Source: G963663365 sp963663365
Lineage (GTDB): Bacteria > Hinthialibacterota > Hinthialibacteria > Hinthialibacterales > G963663365
Assembly: GCA_963663365.2 (NCBI GenBank)
Contig: CAXXIH010000005.1
Span: forward strand, 186,001 to 250,000
DNA: 64,000 nucleotides
Reading direction: 5' to 3'
This document shows positions 53,824-62,545 of the stretch, one piece after another. A program made the translations under genes and the position numbers. The stretch's first letter is position 1. Each line of letters begins with the position of its first letter. The notes under the pieces are model-generated. The model worked only from the letters and a program-made list of their open reading frames with translations, was not told the origin of the DNA and searched no databases.

Positions 53824-56400
53824 ATGTCCACCAATGAGCCCCCAAAAACAGAGGAACACATCGGCAAGCCGAAAAAATCATGGAAGTTTAAGACAATCCT
53901 GATTGCGCTGATTTTTATCGTCCTGATCATCGGCATCCTCGGCATAGCTGTCATGAATCTCGATACGCTCATCGAGAAAAACCGTGATTTGATTGTGCAG
54001 CAGGTTGAGGGCGCGGTTGGACGAAAAGTTGAAATCGGTGACCTGAAAACCAGTATTTGGGGCGGCGGAAGAATCCAATTGAAAGGGATCACAATCGCCG
54101 ACAATCCCGTCTTCTCCGATAAAGCGTTTTTTGAGGCGGAGGAATTCGTCCTACAAGTTGAAATACTGCCCCTGTTACGTAAAGAACTTCGTTTCAACGA
54201 GCTTACGATCCGCAAGCCACATATCGTTCTAATCCGTGACAAAGGCGGTCAACTCAATGTATCGACTCTAGCTCAACCCAATGCCCAATCCTCTTCCCCG
54301 GGAGAGTCGGGCGACAAGCCGGAAGAACCGCAATCTCCTAAAACAGAGGCTGAAGAAAAAGCAACCACACCTTCTTTTTCAATTCGAGATATCACGGTCG
54401 AAGATGGAACTTTGGAGTTCCGCGACCTCGCCAACGGCGCTCAATTGGCGGTAAACCGGCTGCAAATCAATGTATCGGGAACATCGAGCGACAATCCCAC
54501 GCTCAATGCTCGAATTAGCGCAGCCGTCTTCTCCGATAATGAAAATATAAAAATCAGCGGAAAGCTCGGTCCCATCGATGACTTTGCGGCTATCCAAAAA
54601 GCAGCCTATGAGGGAGATGTTTCGCTTGTCAAATTCGATACAGGAAAACTTCAGAGCGCGCTAAAGACTATGCAAATCGAGTTGCCGCTGCCCCCGGAAC
54701 TTACATTTGAAGGCCCGCTATCGGTTGATTTGCAGGTTCGTTCTCAAGATAAGGGGATTCATGCCAAAGGGAACATCGAGGCAACAGAGAACACCATTCA
54801 ATACGCCGGTCTGTTTAATAAGCCGTCCAAAACACCGCTTAACCTTAAAATGGATGTGGCTCTCAATCCGGATAAAGTCAACATCACTTCTTCCGACCTG
54901 GCCCTGGCAGACTCAAAGATTCACGCATCCGGCGACCTAAGTTTTGGCCAAACACCGCTTAACGTTAATATGAAATTATCTTCCAACCAAACCAATCTGA
55001 CCGGTCTCGATGCGCTGCTGCCTATCCTTGCTCCTTATAAATTAAAAGGACAGGTGAATTACGATTTAAAGATCGAAGGCCCTATCGATGGGAGCGCCGT
55101 ACCGCAGACCAATGGAACGATTGAACTGCGGGATGTTGAAACATCCATTGAACAGCTGCCCAAACCGCTCACCGCGATTGTTGGCAATATCGATTTAAAG
55201 GGCGACACGATTGAAATTAAAAACTTGCAGGCTCGCACCGGCGAAACGGCGGTTGAACTGAAGGCCGATATCAAACGTGGTCAAACCATCACCGCCAATT
55301 ACACGTTGAAATCCGATGCGCTTCACCTCCCCGATCTTATGGCCGAGCCGCAGCAATCCTCTCCCCCCGATGTGATTAAGAATTTCAATGTTACCGGGAA
55401 CGCCACGCTGAATGGCGATGCCCCCGCTAAAACACCATCAATTGCGGCACAAATCACATCGTCGGATGGAAGCATCTCCGGATTCGCTTATAAGACGCTT
55501 CATGCCGACACCCAACTTGAAAACGATATCGCAGTCCTCAAAGATCTCGGGCTTGAAGTTTTTGAAGGAGCAATAAGCGCCAATGGACAATACGCGCTTT
55601 CGAAACAAATGCCCGATTTTCAAGCGCAGGCAAAAGTCCAAGGCTTAAATATCCAGAAATACATGCTAACTTCCGATCCGGGCAACAACAAACCGATACA
55701 AGGGCTTCTCGATTTTGAGACCGAAGTAACCGGCAAGGGTGTTACTCCTGATGCTATACAAACGAATTTAAAAGGCACCTATCACACAGAAGTGCGTGAT
55801 GGAAAAATCGAAGGTGTAAATATTGTACAAACCATTCTAGGTCCGTTCACAAAAATTCCCGGGCTATCGGCTCTTTTACAACCGGTAGCCAAAAATGATT
55901 TGACGGATATATTAACCGTCGGCAATACGACTTTTTCCAAGATGGAATCCACGGGTGCCATTGGCAACGCCAAAGTCAATATCCAGAGTTTTGAAATGGC
56001 CGCTCAAGATTGGTCGATCCATGGCGACGGCTGGGTTGGTTTTAACAAGAAGATTGACACAAAAGCCGTATTGACACTCAGCCCGCGTTTTGTAACCGCC
56101 ATCACCCACAGCATAAAAGAAGTGGAAAAAGTAACCGAAAAAGACAAACCGGCGGGGATTCCTTTTGTAGTCAAAGGCACCCTTCCCGATGTCAAACCGG
56201 TGCCTGATGTTAAGTCCGCTGTCATGATCTTCCCGAACCTGTTGGGAGGAGCGGCAGGAGAAATCGGCGATATCACAAAAGGCATCCTTAACACCATTGT
56301 GCCCGGATCGGACAAAAAAGAGGAATCAACCACAGAGAGCACCGAAGAAAAGAAAGAGGATCCAATTTCAGGCGGATTACGAAAAATCTTCGGCCGCTAA
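53824..56400 (+). CDS. AsmA family inner-membrane/periplasmic protein
   Basis: This 858-residue protein has one N-terminal membrane helix (about 23-44, ILIALIFIVLIIGILGIAVM) and then a long periplasmic region with the AsmA pattern: GRKVEIGDLKTSIWGGGRIQLKGITI, later LNVNMKLSSNQTNLTGLDALLP, and the C-terminal GVNIVQTILGPFTKIPGLSALLQP. Such proteins form long hydrophobic grooves and are linked to lipid transport or outer-membrane assembly. A low-complexity linker rich in Pro, Glu and Ser lies near residues 155-185. ATG 53824 follows AGGAA and is preferred over 53782. The C-terminus ends in a charged tail. Confidence 0.88.
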   Translation: MSTNEPPKTEEHIGKPKKSWKFKTILIALIFIVLIIGILGIAVMNLDTLIEKNRDLIVQQVEGAVGRKVEIGDLKTSIWGGGRIQLKGITIADNPVFSDKAFFEAEEFVLQVEILPLLRKELRFNELTIRKPHIVLIRDKGGQLNVSTLAQPNAQSSSPGESGDKPEEPQSPKTEAEEKATTPSFSIRDITVEDGTLEFRDLANGAQLAVNRLQINVSGTSSDNPTLNARISAAVFSDNENIKISGKLGPIDDFAAIQKAAYEGDVSLVKFDTGKLQSALKTMQIELPLPPELTFEGPLSVDLQVRSQDKGIHAKGNIEATENTIQYAGLFNKPSKTPLNLKMDVALNPDKVNITSSDLALADSKIHASGDLSFGQTPLNVNMKLSSNQTNLTGLDALLPILAPYKLKGQVNYDLKIEGPIDGSAVPQTNGTIELRDVETSIEQLPKPLTAIVGNIDLKGDTIEIKNLQARTGETAVELKADIKRGQTITANYTLKSDALHLPDLMAEPQQSSPPDVIKNFNVTGNATLNGDAPAKTPSIAAQITSSDGSISGFAYKTLHADTQLENDIAVLKDLGLEVFEGAISANGQYALSKQMPDFQAQAKVQGLNIQKYMLTSDPGNNKPIQGLLDFETEVTGKGVTPDAIQTNLKGTYHTEVRDGKIEGVNIVQTILGPFTKIPGLSALLQPVAKNDLTDILTVGNTTFSKMESTGAIGNAKVNIQSFEMAAQDWSIHGDGWVGFNKKIDTKAVLTLSPRFVTAITHSIKEVEKVTEKDKPAGIPFVVKGTLPDVKPVPDVKSAVMIFPNLLGGAAGEIGDITKGILNTIVPGSDKKEESTTESTEEKKEDPISGGLRKIFGR

Positions 56401-56599
56401 AAGGCTCTTTAAAGGCCGCCGGCCTGCCTGCATATGAGCAGAGCGGCATTTCTAACAGAATTCAAACAAATTCTGAGCAACGTTTCATACATACACTCCC
56501 GATATTGATTATCATAACCGGTAAATAGTCATGTTATAGGCTATAGAACATGAAGCCGGGATTAAGACTTCAGAATGGGAATTGACTTAGGTGTTTGGT

Positions 56600-57286
56600 A
56601 TGAACAAAAAACAAGTTCTTGTTGTGGAAGATGAAGAAGATATCCTCAATTTGGTCGAGTACAATTTAAGTAACAACGGCTTCGATGTAAAAGGCGTTGG
56701 CACGGGTGAAGACGCTCTCCGTGTCGCAACCAAAGAGAAACCGGATCTTATTATCCTTGACCTCATGCTGCCCGGTGTAGACGGAATCGAAGTTTGCCGT
56801 TCACTTAAAAGCGGCCCTGATACGCAGAAGATTCCGATCATCATGCTTACCGCTCGTAGCGAAGAGGCCGATGTCGTCAGCGGGCTGGAACTCGGCGCGG
56901 ATGATTACATCACCAAACCTTTTAGCCCTCGCGTTCTCGTGGCTCGTTCGCGTGCGGTCTTACGCCGTGAAAAAACATCCAAAGAAGCGCAGGCGGAAAT
57001 GTTTAAAATTCACGGCATGGAAATTCATCGGGGCCGCCATGAAGTCTATGTGCGCGGCCGTTCCGTGGATCTCACATTTACTGAATTCGGTGTACTGGAT
57101 TGCCTCTCCCGCAAACCGGGTTGGGTTTTCTCACGTCAACAGATTATCGATAGCGTGCGCGGGAATGACTATCCTGTGACAGACCGTTCGGTCGATTTTC
57201 AAATCGTGCAAATCAGAAAAAAACTGGGCGAATGCGCAAAATACATTGAAACCGTGCGTGGCGTCGGTTACCGAATGAAAGACTGA
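56600..57286 (+). CDS. PhoB/OmpR-type DNA-binding response regulator, orphan
   Basis: This 228-residue regulator has a receiver domain (acidic Glu10-Asp11, phospho-acceptor Asp54 in LIILDLMLPG, Thr in LTAR, Lys in ITKPF). It is followed by a winged-helix DNA-binding domain (VDLTFTEFGVLDCL, DRSVDFQIVQIRKKLG, ETVRGVGYR). Its wording is closest to PhoB. No histidine kinase follows it; the next gene is a sugar-binding protein after a repeat region. ATG 56600 is chosen over GTG 56591, although both are close. It may control phosphate or envelope genes. Confidence 0.92.
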   Translation: MNKKQVLVVEDEEDILNLVEYNLSNNGFDVKGVGTGEDALRVATKEKPDLIILDLMLPGVDGIEVCRSLKSGPDTQKIPIIMLTARSEEADVVSGLELGADDYITKPFSPRVLVARSRAVLRREKTSKEAQAEMFKIHGMEIHRGRHEVYVRGRSVDLTFTEFGVLDCLSRKPGWVFSRQQIIDSVRGNDYPVTDRSVDFQIVQIRKKLGECAKYIETVRGVGYRMKD

Positions 57287-57545
57287 TTCCTTTTCATTCC
57301 ATCCTCTCATTTCATGTCTGTTTCGTGATTCACTTTCACCTCTCGACTCTCCACTCTCTCGCCGCCTACGGCGGCGCGCAGGGTGCCGATCTATTAAACC
57401 TCTCGCGCACACCCCGAAATCGTGAGGCGTTAGCCGTCATGTCCTGCCTGGTCACAGGCGCCGGTAGGCGTCTTGCCCACCGGGGTACCCTGACGGGCGG
57501 CGGTAGCCTTCTTTGCCACGGGGCTACCCCGGCATCCACCTCTCT
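57287..57545 (+). repeat. Composite intergenic repeat, copy 8
   Basis: The copy starts directly after the regulator stop: a TTTCGTGATTC and pyrimidine-rich stretch ending CTCGCCGCC-tac-GGCGGC (57340-57376), CAGGGTGC (from 57379), GAAATCGTG (from 57416, 37 bases later), a GTTAG block and a CACCGGGGTACCC stretch (57478-57491). It lies only 16 bases before the start of the sugar-binding protein, so it may include that promoter. Confidence 0.82.
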
Positions 57546-57560
57546 TTACGTCATATAATA

Positions 57561-58943
57561 ATGGCGTTTCATCTGCTACCATCGAAATCAATGGATGAAC
57601 GATTTCCATTCGGCACAATACTTCTCGTTTTTATGCTGACGGCCCTGGCCTCAGGCCTGACCCTATTTGACCGCGAATCCACCGATGATAGCCGTGTGCT
57701 GACCGTCGCATCGTTTGCCAAAATCCACCTCTTATCGTATGAACCGCTGCTTCAGCAATTCGAAGCCGAACACCCCGGGGTAAAAGTCAAACTGGAACTT
57801 GTTGAATCCCGGGCATTAACCCAGCGTGTTTTTTCATCCTTTATGTCCGGCGTCCCCGGCCCGGATGTCGTTGAAATCGAGATTACACATATCGGACGCT
57901 TCTTTAGCGGCCCCTTGGAATCGATAGGCTTCGTAGACCTCACCGACCGTCTGCATCAAAGCGGTTTGTATGATGAATTCGTCCCCGCCAAATTCCAGGC
58001 CTGGTCAAACCGGGGCCGCATCTTCGGCCTCCCCCGCGATATCAGCCCTGTCGCCCTTCTCTATCAACCTGAAGCGTTCGCCGAGTCCGGAATTGATCCG
58101 CAATCCATCGAAACCTGGGATGATTTCTATGAAGCGGGAAAGAAACTAACACGGGATTTGGATGGCGACGGCCTTATAGATCAATATGCCATTGAACTGA
58201 GCGATACGATTTCGGATGATTTTCACATTCTTCTGCTTCAGCGCGGACTCGATTATTTCACACCGGAATACAAACCGCGCCTGGAAGAAGATATCTTTAT
58301 CGATACTCTGGCTATGTACCTAAAAATGGCCGCCGGGCCGGACCGAATCGGCGCTCCCTTACCCAATCTCGTGGCCTCCGCTCAGGCCATACGTGATCGT
58401 TATATCGTTTCTCATCTCGGTGCGGATTGGCGTTTGGGCGGCTTCCGTATGGAGACTCCCGCCTTGGCCGGTTTGCTTCGGCTCATGCCCCTGCCCGCTT
58501 GGGAGCCCGGTGGACGGCGTACAAGTACCTGGGGCGGAACCATGATGGGCATCTGCAAATCATCCCCCATGCAAAAAGAGGCTTGGGATTTTCTAAAGAT
58601 GATCTACACCAGCCGCGAAGCGCTGCTTACCACCTATCGCTACACCGCGCTCACTCCCCCCGCACGGTTTACATGGGATGCACCGGAGTTCGACCAACCC
58701 GATCCGTTTATCGGCGGCCAAAAATCAGGACGTTTCTTCATCAAACTTGCACCTGATGTCCCCGCCCGCGTGAAAAATCCTTTTTCGTACATGGCCGATC
58801 AAACCATGCATCAGGTGATCGTACGTTCCTGCCGCCGTGTCCATGAAGAAGGCTATGATCGTGTCCGGATCATCGCCGCTGAAGAGTTGCACCGGGCCGC
58901 AAAACATATCGAGCAACGCATGGAAAGGAATCCGTTCCTCTGA
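57561..58943 (+). CDS. ABC sugar transporter, substrate-binding protein
   Basis: This 460-residue protein is a family-1 extracellular solute-binding protein. An uncleaved or cleavable N-terminal hydrophobic segment (FGTILLVFMLTALASGLTLF) is followed by LTVASFAKIHLLSYEPLLQQFEAEHPGVKV and GPDVVEIEITHIGRFF. Aromatic residues in the second half fit a carbohydrate ligand (WDDFYEAG, MPLPAWEPGGRRTSTWGG). The start is uncertain: ATG 57561 or ATG 57591, neither with a clear ribosome site. It overlaps the first permease by one base (TGATG), so the three transporter genes form an operon. No ATPase gene follows. Confidence 0.88.
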   Translation: MAFHLLPSKSMDERFPFGTILLVFMLTALASGLTLFDRESTDDSRVLTVASFAKIHLLSYEPLLQQFEAEHPGVKVKLELVESRALTQRVFSSFMSGVPGPDVVEIEITHIGRFFSGPLESIGFVDLTDRLHQSGLYDEFVPAKFQAWSNRGRIFGLPRDISPVALLYQPEAFAESGIDPQSIETWDDFYEAGKKLTRDLDGDGLIDQYAIELSDTISDDFHILLLQRGLDYFTPEYKPRLEEDIFIDTLAMYLKMAAGPDRIGAPLPNLVASAQAIRDRYIVSHLGADWRLGGFRMETPALAGLLRLMPLPAWEPGGRRTSTWGGTMMGICKSSPMQKEAWDFLKMIYTSREALLTTYRYTALTPPARFTWDAPEFDQPDPFIGGQKSGRFFIKLAPDVPARVKNPFSYMADQTMHQVIVRSCRRVHEEGYDRVRIIAAEELHRAAKHIEQRMERNPFL

Positions 58944-59872
58944 TGCCGGACTCGATACCCCAAAAGAGACACAAGTCTCCAATCATTCCCTACCGGCTGC
59001 GCCGCCGGTTGGCTCCTTATGGTTTTCTTTCTCCTTTCCTGCTGCTTTTTGCCGTCTTTCTCATCTATCCACTGATTCGTTCGATCTTAATGGCCTTTAC
59101 ACAGTCTTATGGCCCCCAAGCCACGGTTTTTGTAGGGCTCGAAAATTTTAAATTCCTGTTCAAAGATTCTCAATTTTGGCGGGCCTTCGTCAACACCGTT
59201 TACTTTGCAATCGGCGCCGTAAGCATTCAGTTGCCTTTATCGCTTTTCTTGGCGTTGATTCTGAATCAGCGCATTCCCGGAAGAAATTTGCTCCGCTTCG
59301 CGTTTTTCGTTCCCTATTTGGTCGGGCCGGTCTTTGTCGGAATCATTTTCACATTGTTTTACACGCCGCGTTATGGCCTCTTCAACCAAACCATCGACTT
59401 CTTATTCGGCTTCGGTCTCGATACGCGTTGGCTAACCAATGAATACCTGGTCATGCCCGCCATTATTATCGCCGCCACCTGGACCATTGTCGGTTTCTAT
59501 ATGATCTTCTTCCTGGCCGCCCTTCAAAGCATACGCAAAGAACTGCTCGAAGCCGCAGAGGTGGATGGTGCGGGAACACTTCGGCGTTTGTGGCATATCA
59601 CCTTGCCCGGGATCAAGCCTGTCACCGTCTTTATTTTAGTCACATCGACCATCGGCGCATTCAAACTTTTTGAATTACCCTACATCCTTCTCAAACAAAA
59701 CAGCGGCCCCAATGATTCTGCGCTTACCATTGTGATGTATCTGTTCCAAACCGGTTTCGAATCGGGGGACCTGGGCTATGCCAGCGCTATCGGTTGGGTA
59801 TTGGTTGCCTTTGTCGTGGCCGTTTCATACGCACAAATACGCTTAACACGGACTTTCCGTGAAGATGCCTGA
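58943..59872 (+). CDS. ABC sugar transporter permease 1 (MalF/UgpA-like)
   Basis: This 309-residue membrane protein has six predicted helices and the EAA loop ELLEAAEVDGAGTLRRLWHITLPGIKP, which docks to the ATPase. N-terminal PYGFLSPFLLLFAVFLIYP is typical of MalF-type permeases. Its ATG overlaps the stop of the binding-protein gene. It forms a heterodimer with the permease that follows 18 bases later. Confidence 0.92.
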   Translation: MPDSIPQKRHKSPIIPYRLRRRLAPYGFLSPFLLLFAVFLIYPLIRSILMAFTQSYGPQATVFVGLENFKFLFKDSQFWRAFVNTVYFAIGAVSIQLPLSLFLALILNQRIPGRNLLRFAFFVPYLVGPVFVGIIFTLFYTPRYGLFNQTIDFLFGFGLDTRWLTNEYLVMPAIIIAATWTIVGFYMIFFLAALQSIRKELLEAAEVDGAGTLRRLWHITLPGIKPVTVFILVTSTIGAFKLFELPYILLKQNSGPNDSALTIVMYLFQTGFESGDLGYASAIGWVLVAFVVAVSYAQIRLTRTFREDA

Positions 59873-59890
59873 GGATAGGAACCAACCGGA

Positions 59891-60745
59891 ATGAGTCTAA
59901 AACACCGCATCGCGCTTATCTTCGCCACAACATTGGTCCTCTTTGCCGCATGCCTTACCTTGCTGCCGTTCTTGTGGCTTCTTTGCGCTTCGGTCAAATC
60001 GAATGACGATCTCTTTATGTATAGTTTCCTGCCTCATAATGGGCAGGCTTGGTGGGATGTCGAATGGAACCGGCTGACACTTTTCAATTTCAAACGGCTG
60101 TTTTCTGAATTCGGTTTTCATCGGTATGCCATCAACTCGATATTTGTCTCTTCAACACAGACCTGCTTGGTTGTCCTCTTCTCTTCCATGGGCGGTTTCG
60201 CGCTCGCCAAGTATCGTTTCCGGGGCATACACCTCATCGTCACCGCCATGTTGGTTTCCATGGTTATTCCCGGAGAGGTGCTTTTGGGACCGACCTATGA
60301 ATTGCTCTACAAGTTCGGCTGGCTCGATTCTTATAAAGCGCTTATCATCCCCGGCTCAGTCAGTGTTTTTGCCATGTTCCTTTATCGGCAAAGCATGCTT
60401 TCTGTGCCCAATGACCTGCTCGATGCCGCGCGTGTAGACGGTTGTTCCGAATTCGGCATTTATGCGGAGATCGTTATGCGCGCCTGCAAACCGATGACCG
60501 GGGCCATCGTCTTAATGACATTTATGGCTTCTTGGAATGCCTTCCTCTGGCCGCAAATCGTGCTTCAAAGCCGGGAGAACTACACCCTGCCCATTATCCT
60601 CGCCCAAATGATTTCCCTCTACTGGTCAGAATACGGCATCGTTATGGCCGGCACCGTCATTTCCATCTTCCCCGTTATGATTCTCTTCTTCATCCTCCAA
60701 AAAGAATTCGTCGGCGGCCTCCTCTCCGGCGCGGTTAAGAGTTGA
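59891..60745 (+). CDS. ABC sugar transporter permease 2 (MalG-like)
   Basis: This 284-residue protein has six helices and an EAA loop LLDAARVDGCSEFGIYAEIVMRACKP. Phrases such as GGFALAKYRFRG and VIPGEVLLGPTYELL mark the CUT1 MalG/UgpE group. AGGATAGGAA precedes the ATG. The C-terminus ends FFILQKEFVGGLLSGAVKS, the usual ending. The operon stops here without an ATPase, so a shared MsiK-type ATPase elsewhere is expected. Confidence 0.92.
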   Translation: MSLKHRIALIFATTLVLFAACLTLLPFLWLLCASVKSNDDLFMYSFLPHNGQAWWDVEWNRLTLFNFKRLFSEFGFHRYAINSIFVSSTQTCLVVLFSSMGGFALAKYRFRGIHLIVTAMLVSMVIPGEVLLGPTYELLYKFGWLDSYKALIIPGSVSVFAMFLYRQSMLSVPNDLLDAARVDGCSEFGIYAEIVMRACKPMTGAIVLMTFMASWNAFLWPQIVLQSRENYTLPIILAQMISLYWSEYGIVMAGTVISIFPVMILFFILQKEFVGGLLSGAVKS

Positions 60746-60837
60746 TTCTCAATAATACTTTCCGAATAAAGACGATTGCTTGTATAGGACCTCTTCTATA
60801 CAATACTTCCGTGTCGAAACAGGAGTGAACGATTCTC

Positions 60838-61695
60838 ATGGATATGGTAACAAACAACGATCCGCGAAACTGGACAGATGACCTCGTCTCGGGACATCAG
60901 GTCATCGATGAGCAACACCGCGAGCTCTTGAGGCGTTTCGAAATGCTCGAGGACGCCGTTAAAAAGGGACAAGGTTTTGATGAGGTCAGAGCGCTGGTCG
61001 CTTTCCTGCAACGCTATGTCTTGACACATTTCAACACCGAAGAACAAGTGATGATTGCCGGCAGATACCCCGGCTCCGCGCACCATGTGCAGGAACACGA
61101 TGAGTGCAAGAACCGCATCTTCCAGTTCAAGCGCTTCATCGAGACTGAATCGGATCGAAATAAAATCATCTCCGTCGCCTATAGCATGCTCGGAATCTGG
61201 GTAAGGGATCATATATTGGACCACGACATCCAATTTATCCAATATGTCAAAGGAAAGAAAAAAGGCAGCACCAAAATTGACATCGAGTATGAGTGGACAC
61301 CGGAAATATCGCGTTTGTGGTCGCCGGACCTTGAGATAGGCATTCCGTTAATCGACGCACAACATCAGAATCTCGTGAAATGGACCGAATATATTCAAGA
61401 CTCCAAATACCTTACCGTGGAAGCAATTCTTAATCTTCTGGATTTTCTGCACGGCTTTATCTTTACGCATTTCACGGATGAAGAACTCTTTATGATCGAT
61501 GCTCAGTTTCCGGGCATAGAAACCCATACCGCACAGCATTGCACAACCCGGTCCAAATTCTATGAAATTAAAAAGTCATTTAATGAAAACAGCGATACGC
61601 TAAGCATGCGCACCGCCGTCCTTGGCCTATTCCAAGATTACCTAAAGCATATCAGAACTTGCGATGTGGAATTCAGAAAATTCGTCCAGCACTAA
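60838..61695 (+). CDS. Tandem bacteriohemerythrin
   Basis: This 285-residue cytoplasmic protein consists of two hemerythrin domains. The first (about 10-140) has DEQHREL, THFNTEEQVM, HHVQEHDE and RDHILDHD. The second (about 155-285) has DAQHQNL, THFTDEELFM, THTAQH and KHIRTCD. These provide the His, Glu and Asp ligands of two di-iron sites, one per domain. Oxygen sensing, storage or delivery is likely; NO binding is possible. AGGAG lies 12 bases before ATG 60838; an in-frame ATG two codons later is equally possible. It stands alone after the transporter. Confidence 0.9.
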   Translation: MDMVTNNDPRNWTDDLVSGHQVIDEQHRELLRRFEMLEDAVKKGQGFDEVRALVAFLQRYVLTHFNTEEQVMIAGRYPGSAHHVQEHDECKNRIFQFKRFIETESDRNKIISVAYSMLGIWVRDHILDHDIQFIQYVKGKKKGSTKIDIEYEWTPEISRLWSPDLEIGIPLIDAQHQNLVKWTEYIQDSKYLTVEAILNLLDFLHGFIFTHFTDEELFMIDAQFPGIETHTAQHCTTRSKFYEIKKSFNENSDTLSMRTAVLGLFQDYLKHIRTCDVEFRKFVQH

Positions 61696-61759
61696 AACAG
61701 GATACAAATTCGGCCCACAAATTTTCGAAAAAGACGCTTCTCTCGCCAAGCTGTTTTAT

Positions 61760-62545
61760 AGGACACAAATGCTACTGGTAGGGTGGGTGATTTCACCCAC
61801 CATTGGATAATCCCAGTTTTGATATCTTCTCAAATAATCATACATTTCTTCGATCCTTACAGGGTCGAGATGTTTGGGGACCGTAACCCAGGGCGGCGCT
61901 ACGCTTGCCCTGGGCTAAGCTCTTTCGCACCTTCGGTGCTTCGGTTTATTCCTTTAATATTCCGGGGTTGATGGGGAGATCATTTTTTTTAGCGCGTCTT
62001 GTAATATGAATTACAGTGGCACGAAATCCTATGAAAAAACACGAAAAGAGAGGAGCAAGGCTTGCATACCGTTTTTGTGTCCTTCATGCCTTTTTCGTGT
62101 TTTCGTGATTCAAATAATCACAGACTTCTCCCCATCCACAAACTCCCTCAAACTCAAAAACCGTGTCCTGAAAGGACACCAGGTTGAAGCCCCAGGCAAG
62201 CGCAGCGCAGCCTGGGGTTAAGAACAAATAAAAAAAATCGGCCCTGTAAGGGCCGTAGAAAAGACATCTTTTACAAAATCACTCTCTCTATCCACCCTCT
62301 CCGCAAATTTTTCGTGCCCTTCGTGACCCTTTCGTGCTTTCGTGATTTTACTTTCTCCTCTCTACTTTCTCGCCGCCCACGGCGGCATGCAGGATGCTTC
62401 CCAACTATAACTTTCACCCACACTACGAAATCGTGGGCCGACAGGCGTCACGCCCACGGGGGTTCCCCGGCGTGAGCCGTTAGGCTTCATGTCAGGCCCG
62501 GCCACGGGCTCTACTCTCTCCTCTCCACTCTCTACTTTCTCGCCG
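61760..62545 (+). repeat. Composite intergenic repeat, copy 9, with an inverted partial copy
   Basis: A perfect hairpin (arms GGTGGGTGA and TCACCCACC, 61782-61801) opens the region. An inverted partial copy lies at 61852-61939: GATCC-ttaca-GGGTC, then CCCAGGGC/GCCCTGGG (61887-61914), then GCACC-TTC-GGTGC. The plus-orientation copy begins with CGTGTTTTCGTG (62097-62108) and continues with TGTCCT-gaa-AGGACA (62164-62178), CCCCAGGC/GCCTGGGG (62190-62217) and GGCCC/GGGCC (62240-62254). CTTCGTG phrases, a CAGGATGC variant (62390) and GAAATCGTG (62427, 37 bases) follow, and a final pyrimidine-rich tail reaches into the 3' end of the glycosidase gene. Confidence 0.87.

Noticed and set aside
8084..62545. 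The repeats as a CRISPR array.
   Set aside because: The units are long, mosaic and dispersed between genes, without regular spacers and without cas genes.
8084..62545. The repeats as IS or REP elements with a known transposase.
   Set aside because: No transposase or RAYT-like gene is present in the window, and no terminal inverted repeats or target duplications are evident.
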